Source of the DNA: Sporosarcina luteola
Lineage (GTDB): Bacteria > Bacillota > Bacilli > Bacillales_A > Planococcaceae
NCBI RefSeq assembly: GCF_023715585.1
Contig: NZ_JAMBOK010000005.1
Span: forward strand, 85,269 to 149,268
DNA: 64,000 nucleotides
Reading direction: 5' to 3'
In this document: piece after piece, positions 59,048 through 64,000 of the stretch
Position numbering within the stretch: position 1 is the stretch's first letter
Layout: every line of letters starts with the position of its first letter
Made by a program: the position numbers and the translations under genes
The notes under the pieces: generated by a model
The model's input: only the letters and a program-made list of their open reading frames with translations
Told to the model about the DNA's origin: nothing
The model's database searches: none

Positions 59048-59717
59048 TCTTCTCACTCCAGTTCTTCAGAATTGATCGGAATAAAGGCAAACCGTCCGTC
59101 CCGCCGATGATTTCCTCGACCGCACGTTCAGGCAGCGGCATCATGCCGAGGACATTCCCTTGTTCATTCAAGACGCCTGCGATTTTCTCCACACTTCCGT
59201 CAAGATTGCCATCTTCGTATGTGAAAACGATACGATTCTGTTCTTGCAATTGGGAGGCAGTGTCTGCATCGACGTAATAGTTGCCGTACTCATGGGCGAA
59301 AGGAAGCGTAATTTGCTGCCCTTCTTCGTAAATGCTTGTGAATGTAGATGTGGAATTTTGAACAGCCAGTTTTGCGTTTCCGCTTCTGAACTTCAGTCCT
59401 TTATTCCGCAAGAAAGCACCTGGAAGGATTCCTGCCTCTACTAGAATCTGGAACCCGTTTCCTACGCCAAGAATCGGCTTGCCGGAATCCGCGAATGCCT
59501 TGAGGCCGTCAATCGATTTCGAGCTTTGAGCAAGTGCGCCCGGTCGTAAATAATCCCCGTAGGAAGCTCCCGTCGGAATAACGACAGCATCGAAATTGTT
59601 TAGGTCTGCGTCTAGATGGCTGACGATCTCTGCGCCGACGCCGACGATATCCAAGAGGGCGTGATACATGTCCACATCACAACTGGAACCTGGGAAACTT
59701 AGAACTGCGAACCTCAT
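59031..59717 (-). CDS. purQ: FGAM synthase glutaminase subunit PurQ
   Basis: This is a 228-residue class I glutamine amidotransferase-like protein. [23 protein letters not shown] and [11 protein letters not shown] follow the PurQ pattern. The nucleophile position reads [11 protein letters not shown] instead of the usual GVCNGFQ, so the expected Cys is Gly. This is either a real loss of the glutaminase nucleophile or a sequence error. It overlaps purS by four bases. Confidence 0.9.
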   Translation of the reverse strand: MRFAVLSFPGSSCDVDMYHALLDIVGVGAEIVSHLDADLNNFDAVVIPTGASYGDYLRPGALAQSSKSIDGLKAFADSGKPILGVGNGFQILVEAGILPGAFLRNKGLKFRSGNAKLAVQNSTSTFTSIYEEGQQITLPFAHEYGNYYVDADTASQLQEQNRIVFTYEDGNLDGSVEKIAGVLNEQGNVLGMMPLPERAVEEIIGGTDGLPLFRSILKNWSEKNVNHA

Positions 59718-59968
59718 TTGCCCGCGACCTCCCCGATTTCAAAGCTGTAGTCCTCGATCACTTTATTGACAAGCAGCTTATCGCACATTTCTGTCACACG
59801 CGCTTCGACTTCACTGTCCGTTCCTGATAGCTCAAGCTGGATCAGTCTGCCGATGCGGACGCTTTCGACTTCATTGAACCCTAAAGTTTGAAGTGCTTCC
59901 TGAGTTGCAATTCCTTGTGGATCAACAACACTCTCGCGTAATGTTACGTAAACGTTCACTTTTGTCAT
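59714..59968 (-). CDS. purS: FGAM synthase subunit PurS
   Basis: This 84-residue structural subunit shows VNVYVTLRESVVDPQGIATQ and QTLGFNEVESVRIGRLI. GGGAGG precedes the ATG. It is the first gene after the gap where purB and purC would lie in B. subtilis. Confidence 0.95.
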   Translation of the reverse strand: MTKVNVYVTLRESVVDPQGIATQEALQTLGFNEVESVRIGRLIQLELSGTDSEVEARVTEMCDKLLVNKVIEDYSFEIGEVAGK

Positions 59969-60020
59969 GTCAATTTCCTCCCGAATGGATGTTAGTTTGT
60001 CATCGAATTGGTGTAATAAT

Positions 60021-60042
60021 CAATTACGCCTTGGCGTAATTG
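60021..60042. repeat. Palindrome within a dispersed repeat
   Basis: CAATTACGCC (60021-60030) pairs with GGCGTAATTG (60033-60042). The left arm and preceding bases recur exactly at 14357-14377. Confidence 0.75.
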
Positions 60043-60062
60043 CGTCCAGATTTTGAATTGCG

Positions 60063-60120
60063 AATCGAACAGCGAAGGGTTCGATTTGCCGTATTTCTGC
60101 GTTTTTTGCAGAAATTAAGG
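60063..60120. repeat. 58-bp double-hairpin repeat, copy B
   Basis: It is nearly identical to 33954-34011 and lies in the purK-purS gap. With the palindrome at 60021 it forms a roughly 100-bp non-coding structured block. No gene is visible in the 220-bp gap. Confidence 0.8.
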
Positions 60121-60171
60121 CACTAGCAGCGCAATTAACTCCCTACAAAATCTGTGACATCCGCCGGAGGC

Positions 60172-60193
60172 CTTAACTTACAAGTAAGTTAAG
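60172..60193 (-). other. Hairpin overlapping the purK stop codon
   Basis: CTTAACTTAC (60172-60181) pairs perfectly with 60184-60193. No T tract follows on the minus strand, so it may be a processing or stability element rather than a terminator. Confidence 0.5.
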
Positions 60194-61307
60194 ACCAGAT
60201 GCCTGTTGAATCGATTTCTACCAATGTCTTCTCTATATCTTCGGTCATGATCGTCACATGGCCCATCTTCCGTTTTTCTTTCGCTTCGGCCTTCCCGTAT
60301 AGATGGATCGACCAATCAGGATGATTCATGACCACTTTCTTCAAAGGCACGACATGCTCCCCGAGCACATTCACCATGACGGAAGACGCCCATAGCCTCG
60401 GCTTACGCAATGGCCAGCCGCACACAGCTCGGATATGCTGATGGAACTGGGATACATTACATGCCTCAATCGAGTAATGGCCAGAATTATGCGGACGCGG
60501 TGCGAGCTCATTGATGACAATCTCATCGTTCTCAAGCACAAACATTTCAACTGCCAGCGTTCCGACAAGTTCCAAGTGATCTGCGATTTTTTTCGCTGCT
60601 TCCTCTGCCTTGGCGATGACTGCCTCGGCAACCCTGGCCGGAACGATCGATTCATGCAAAATATGATGCTTATGAATATTTTCAGAGATTGGCAGGCAAT
60701 ATGATTCCCCTTCCGGATTCCGTTGAATGATAACGGAGATTTCCGTCTTGAAAGGGACGAACGCTTCCGCAATGCACGCTGAATGGGTGAAGAGTGGTTC
60801 GGCTAGCTCTAGATCGTTAGCTGACTCAAGCTTCACTTGCCCTTTCCCGTCATAACCGCCGTACGCAGTTTTCACGATGCATGGAAATCCTACCTGATCG
60901 ATTTTTGCTATTAACTCAGAGAAGGATTCGGCGACGACATAATTGGCGACCGGCGCACCGGATGCTTGTATTTCCGCTTTCTCCGCTATCCGGTTTTGCG
61001 TAATCCTCACAAGTTCAGCTCCTTGAGGGACATAGGCGATTTGGCTGAGTCGCTCGAGACCTTCGTAATCGATATTCTCAAATTCGTATGTGATGACATC
61101 ACTCACTTCACCAAGCTCCTCAAGCGCCGCTTCATCGTCATACGGAGCGACGATGCGTATATCTGCAATCTGGCCGCATGGTGAATCCATATTTGGATCG
61201 AGCACAGCAATCTTGAATCCGGCTTCCTTTGCGGCAAGGCCCATCATGCGGCCAAGCTGTCCGCCGCCGATGATTCCAATTGTCTGTCCAGGTAAAATCG
61301 TCTTCAT
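60189..61307 (-). CDS. purK: N5-carboxyaminoimidazole ribonucleotide synthase
   Basis: This 372-residue ATP-grasp enzyme carboxylates [16 protein letters not shown] is at the N-terminus; [25 protein letters not shown] and [18 protein letters not shown] follow. It overlaps purE by four bases (ATGA). Confidence 0.96.
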   Translation of the reverse strand: MKTILPGQTIGIIGGGQLGRMMGLAAKEAGFKIAVLDPNMDSPCGQIADIRIVAPYDDEAALEELGEVSDVITYEFENIDYEGLERLSQIAYVPQGAELVRITQNRIAEKAEIQASGAPVANYVVAESFSELIAKIDQVGFPCIVKTAYGGYDGKGQVKLESANDLELAEPLFTHSACIAEAFVPFKTEISVIIQRNPEGESYCLPISENIHKHHILHESIVPARVAEAVIAKAEEAAKKIADHLELVGTLAVEMFVLENDEIVINELAPRPHNSGHYSIEACNVSQFHQHIRAVCGWPLRKPRLWASSVMVNVLGEHVVPLKKVVMNHPDWSIHLYGKAEAKEKRKMGHVTIMTEDIEKTLVEIDSTGIWS

Positions 61308-61792
61308 TGCAACTCACCACTGCTTTCCAATGACGCATCCCGCATTTGTGCACGACGTTCTTCGAGACGGTTGCGCAGCTTCGGATCGTGGACGGCTAAA
61401 AACTGGGCAGCAAGCAATCCGGCATTCGTAGCACCTGCTTTACCGATCGACACGGTAGCCACCGGAACGCCTCCAGGCATCTGAACGATGGAAAGTAATG
61501 AATCCATGCCATTCAACGCCTTTGATTGGACAGGAACACCAATGACGGGCAATAATGTCTTGGCTGCCACCATTCCGGGAAGATGTGCGGCACCGCCTGC
61601 ACCGGCAACAATCACTTCAATTCCCCGGTCCTGCGCCTGCTCTGCATATTCAAACATGAAGTCCGGAGTCCGATGCGCTGAGACGACCTTCTTTTCATAA
61701 TCAACGCCCAACTCGTCCAATATGTCACAAGCATGCTTCATCGTTTCCCAATCACTTTTACTCCCCATGATCACGCCGACTTTCGGTCCCAT
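61304..61792 (-). CDS. purE: N5-carboxyaminoimidazole ribonucleotide mutase
   Basis: This 162-residue class I PurE shows [21 protein letters not shown] and [12 protein letters not shown] choose ATG 61792, which gives the family N-terminus; the TTG two codons upstream is closer to AAGGAG. It is the first gene of the operon after the guanine riboswitch. Confidence 0.96.
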   Translation of the reverse strand: MGPKVGVIMGSKSDWETMKHACDILDELGVDYEKKVVSAHRTPDFMFEYAEQAQDRGIEVIVAGAGGAAHLPGMVAAKTLLPVIGVPVQSKALNGMDSLLSIVQMPGGVPVATVSIGKAGATNAGLLAAQFLAVHDPKLRNRLEERRAQMRDASLESSGELQ

Positions 61793-61846
61793 AGACAATC
61801 CGCTCCTTTAGTAGACTGATGAAGAATTTCACTTCGTTACTTTTCC

Positions 61847-61906
61847 ATAAAAAAATCCTTGAATAAGCTGCCTTCCATATGCATGGAAAGCAGTTCATTC
61901 AAGGAT
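61847..61906 (-). terminator. Riboswitch-controlled terminator upstream of purE
   Basis: ATCCTTGAAT (61855-61864) pairs with ATTCAAGGAT (61897-61906), with inner pairing, and seven Ts follow on the minus strand. It lies between the aptamer and purE, as an OFF-switch terminator should. Confidence 0.9.
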
Positions 61907-61977
61907 ATTCACAATGCTCAAGATGAACGTATCCATAAGATATGGCACACCCTTCGCAGAATCCTAGAAATCGCTTT

Positions 61978-62045
61978 CCACATAGTCCGGACATTTACGG
62001 CGTCCTGGTAGAAACGCTGAAGCCAATCCTTCAGCATATATGTGG
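61978..62045 (-). promoter_or_regulatory. Guanine-class purine riboswitch aptamer
   Basis: The minus-strand RNA has P1 CCACAUA/UAUGUGG, the conserved GUUUCUACC and CCGUAAAUGUCCGGACUAUG. The specificity base in GGACUAUG is C, the guanine/hypoxanthine type. Confidence 0.95.
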
Positions 62046-62061
62046 GTTATCTAACACACTC

Positions 62062-62090
62062 AGTGTACCAACTGAATTCGAATACGTCAA
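62062..62090 (-). promoter_or_regulatory. Sigma-A promoter of the pur operon
   Basis: TTGACG (62085-62090), 17 bp, then TACACT (62062-62067) on the minus strand, just upstream of the riboswitch. Confidence 0.8.
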
Positions 62091-62096
62091 TAAAAA

Positions 62097-62136
62097 ATAC
62101 GAACAATGGACATTCAAGCATGACCATCGTTCGTAT
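62097..62136. promoter_or_regulatory. PurR operator (paired PurBoxes)
   Basis: ATACGAACAAT (62097-62107) and the inverted ATCGTTCGTAT (62126-62136) are separated by 18 bp and carry the CGAAC core of B. subtilis PurBoxes. They lie directly upstream of the promoter. Confidence 0.85.
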
Positions 62137-62146
62137 AATAGACATT

Positions 62147-62338
62147 TTACTCATCTAAAATTCCTTTAAACTTAATGACTTGCCGGATCGGGACATACTC
62201 GCCATCCTTCTCCATAAAAACAGGCTCCTCCATCCTACCCGCCACGCGATAGCCTTCCGCAGCCAATCGCTGCAAACAATCGTTGATCGTCTCTTCTTCT
62301 CCGACTTCAAACCATACCGTTTTCTTCTTCGTACTCAT
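62147..62338 (-). CDS. NETI motif-containing protein
   Basis: This 63-residue protein has the [23 protein letters not shown] core of the NETI family (conserved Bacillus protein next to yebE). Function is unknown. It overlaps the upstream gene by four bases (ATGA). Confidence 0.85.
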   Translation of the reverse strand: MSTKKKTVWFEVGEEETINDCLQRLAAEGYRVAGRMEEPVFMEKDGEYVPIRQVIKFKGILDE

Positions 62339-62862
62339 TTAAATAAATTCCCTCTCCTCACAGACTTCACCCAAAATCCGCCGTGAATCGTCCTTGCTTC
62401 ATATGCAATTATGAACGCTTTCGGATCAATCTGTTTAATCGTCTCATACAACTTCAACTCATCTTTCCGGGGCGTCAAAATCTGCATCGCCGAACGACTT
62501 CCTTCCAATCCGTGCGCAGACCAATCCGTCACCCCATATCCTTGCTCCCGCAACAACCTCGGCATCTCATAATCGATACCCGCTGTAATGACATTCACCG
62601 TTATATACCCGAGCGCCATCTTCTCCTCGATCTTCGTCCCGACTATGACGCCACTGCCGTACCCTAGCGCATACGCAATTATATTCTGTATTTCATTTAA
62701 ATTATCCAATACCAATCCAAGACCCACAATATAGATGACAATCTCGATCATGCTCACGAAGGCAGCAGAATATCGATAGCCCTTTAATGTTAGGATCATA
62801 CGGATTGTAAAGAAAGATACATACACGATGTTAATGACAAATATGATCAATACCATTTTCAT
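62335..62862 (-). CDS. UPF0316 (DUF2179) membrane protein, YebE-like
   Basis: The 175-residue protein has three helices in the first 80 residues and a soluble DUF2179 tail ([27 protein letters not shown]). It matches B. subtilis YebE, which also precedes purE. GGAGGT lies about ten bases before the ATG; Met3 is an alternative start. Function is unknown. Confidence 0.88.
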   Translation of the reverse strand: MKMVLIIFVINIVYVSFFTIRMILTLKGYRYSAAFVSMIEIVIYIVGLGLVLDNLNEIQNIIAYALGYGSGVIVGTKIEEKMALGYITVNVITAGIDYEMPRLLREQGYGVTDWSAHGLEGSRSAMQILTPRKDELKLYETIKQIDPKAFIIAYEARTIHGGFWVKSVRRGNLFK

Positions 62863-63009
62863 TCTTCAGCAGACCTCCCAAGACTCGGTTGACCTCCATC
62901 GTATCGTGAGGAGCAATGGATTACAAGGAATTGCGGCTATCGGATAGTAGGTAATTTAGAGGATTTATGCGTTTTTTTGCTGGGGTGATGTGTGCATGTA
63001 GGCTTGAGT

Positions 63010-63405
63010 TGGGCGCGGAACGGCATTCTTTAGGCGCGCGGCGGCTCGCTTTGGGCGCGGAATTGCACTCTTTAGGCGCGGAGGGGCTCGCTTTGGGCGC
63101 GGAACGGTACTCTTTGGGCACGTAGGGGCTCGCTTTGGGCGCGGAACGGCACTCTTTAGGCGCGGAGGGGCTCGCTTTGGGCGCGGAACGGTACTCTTTG
63201 AGCGCGTGGGGGCTCGCTTTGGGCGCGGAACGGTACTCTTTGGGCGCGTGGGGGCTCGCTTTGGGCGCGGAATTGCACTCTTTAGGCGCGGAGGGGCTCG
63301 CTTTGGGCGCGGAACGGTACTCTTTGGGCACGTGGGGGCTCGCTTTGGGCGCGGAATTGCACTCTTTAGGCGCGTGAGGGCTCGCTTTGGGCGCGGAGTG
63401 GCTAA
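63010..63405. repeat. GC-rich tandem array, 21-bp half-unit (42-bp unit)
   Basis: About 19 half-units alternate between a GGGCGCGGAAcGGtACTCTTT type and a GGGCGCG(t)GGGGCTCGCTTT type. Because 21 is a multiple of three the minus strand stays open, reading a SAPKEyR/SAPKASP-like string. That frame starts at TTG without a ribosome site, so I treat it as non-coding. The surrounding 62863-63480 has no other feature I can support. Confidence 0.85.
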
Positions 63406-63505
63406 CGCGGGACAATAATCATTTCTGAACTAATCCTGAATCGCGCCAAATGCCTTTGACAACTTAAAGGTTTACTATTTACAAAGGTTTATAAACACAA
63501 AAAAA

Positions 63506-63523
63506 CACCTCCATAAGGAGATG
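63506..63523 (-). terminator. Terminator after the disrupted 5S copy
   Basis: CACCTCC (63506-63512) pairs with GGAGATG (63517-63523); seven Ts follow on the minus strand. Confidence 0.85.
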
Positions 63524-63529
63524 GCCTTT

Positions 63530-63680
63530 GCCCGGCGACGTCCTACTCTCACAGGGGGAGCCTGGTCCCTGCGTAATTTGCACCGTTGGTGTAAATTACG
63601 CAAAGCGGCTGTGCCGTTTTCTACCATCAACGCTGAAGAGCTTAACTTCCGTGTTCGGTATGGGACCGAATGTAACTTAA
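63530..63680 (-). pseudogene. Disrupted tandem 5S rRNA copy
   Basis: Its 3' part and central part match the intact 5S at 63751-63866. The 5' part diverges after CCATACCGAACACGG and about 61 bases (63560-63620) replace roughly ten bases of the 3' arm. The insert forms a long hairpin (TGCGTAATTT/AAATTACGCA). It is not expected to fold as 5S rRNA. Confidence 0.8.
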
Positions 63681-63725
63681 TATGACTCATAATAAACTTC
63701 AGTTATATTTTCAAACACAAAAAAA

Positions 63726-63745
63726 CCATCCCCAATTGGAAATGG
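63726..63745 (-). terminator. Terminator after the intact 5S gene
   Basis: CCATCCCC (63726-63733) pairs with GGAAATGG (63738-63745) with one mismatch, followed by seven Ts on the minus strand. Confidence 0.8.
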
Positions 63746-63750
63746 CCTTT

Positions 63751-63866
63751 GCCCGGCGACGTCCTACTCTCACAGGGGGAATCCCCCTACTACCATCGGC
63801 GCTGAAGAGCTTAACTTCCGTGTTCGGTATGGGAACGGGTGTGACCTCTTCGCCGTCGTCACCAGA
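63751..63866 (-). rRNA. rrf: 5S ribosomal RNA
   Basis: The 116-nt RNA starts UCUGGUGACGACGGCGAAG, has CACACCCGUUCCCAUACCG and ends GACGUCGCCGGGC. The length and terminal stem match Bacillales 5S rRNA. Confidence 0.96.
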
Positions 63867-63955
63867 CTATGTATGAACGATGCTTGTTCGTTCAAAACCG
63901 GATAAAACCAACATTGTTGCTGAACTTCAAGTTCAACCGTACTTAAATAACTTAA

Positions 63956-64000
63956 GGTTAAGTCCTCGATCGATTAGTATCCGTCAGCTGCACGTGTCGC
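63956..64000 (-). rRNA. rrl: 23S ribosomal RNA, 3' end (partial)
   Basis: The minus strand reads CUGACGGAUACUAAUCGAUC then GAGGACUUAACC, the usual 23S 3' terminus. The gene continues beyond the window. A spacer of about 89 bp without tRNA separates it from 5S. Confidence 0.9.

Noticed and set aside
63010..63405. CRISPR array
   Set aside because: There are no unique spacers; the units are contiguous and alternate between two types, and no cas genes are near.
62921..63415. A 164-codon minus-strand frame of SAPK repeats
   Set aside because: It exists because the 21-bp repeat is a multiple of three. It starts at TTG without a ribosome site, and the plus strand is also open in two frames.
63867..63955. 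tRNA gene in the 23S-5S spacer
   Set aside because: The spacer is too short for the cloverleaf elements and shows none of them.

Overview
The window looks like chromosomal DNA from a spore-forming member of Bacillales, most likely a Sporosarcina-type Planococcaceae relative; the genus is inferred. The evidence is GGAGG-type ribosome sites, rho-independent terminators, spore coat (cotX/cotW-like) and gerA-type germination genes, a PurR/guanine-riboswitch pur operon, and the yerA-yerB-yerC-pcrB-pcrA-ligA-yerH-gatCAB block known from Bacillus subtilis. Most genes lie on the minus strand and the window ends in an rRNA operon read the same way.

Layout: 0-5 kb, allantoin/purine-base uptake and allantoinase, with an unassigned structured leader. 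5-6 kb, two spore coat genes. 6-9.5 kb, oligopeptidase B and the DHH nuclease NrnB. 9.7-13.6 kb, a 3-hydroxybutyrate-type module (dehydrogenase, GntP permease, and a PAS-AAA+-Fis regulator that lacks the GAFTGA loop). 13.7-17.9 kb, pstSCAB-phoU behind phased PhoP-type boxes. 18-24 kb, a heterocycloanthracin/sonorensin-type azole peptide cluster (precursor, ThiF-like protein, YcaO, double SagB) with no exporter. 24-27.3 kb, a repeat-rich accessory stretch with an nrnB pseudogene, a small membrane protein and a secreted subtilase. 27.3-34 kb, rlmCD, cytochrome bd with two small membrane ORFs, Nudix, dagK and a thioredoxin-like gene. 34-47 kb, gatCAB, camS, ligA, pcrA, pcrB, yerC, yerB and yerA. 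47-51 kb, a tricistronic germination receptor operon. 51-62 kb, the pur operon. 62-63 kb, a UPF0316 gene and a NETI gene. 63-64 kb, a 21-bp tandem array, a disrupted 5S copy, an intact 5S gene and the 23S 3' end.

The pur operon reads E-K-S-Q-L-F-M-N-H-D. purB and purC, which sit between purK and purS in B. subtilis, are absent; a 220-bp gap with dispersed palindromic repeats is there instead. The gat, lig and pcr genes are housekeeping functions for tRNA amidation and DNA replication/repair.

The less ordinary material is: (i) a mobile-looking repeat family (146-bp monomer, about 280-bp composites; at 9503, 24189 and 27050), each copy carrying a short tandem duplication of one end plus flank; (ii) a probable cis-acting RNA upstream of the allantoin permease gene; (iii) an AAA+ activator without its sigma-54 contact loop, next to three helically phased 14-bp repeats and a sigma-A/cre promoter; (iv) the azole peptide cluster; (v) small membrane ORFs flanking cydAB; (vi) two unrelated arrays with a 20-21 bp period; (vii) a tandem 5S pseudogene with a palindromic insertion.
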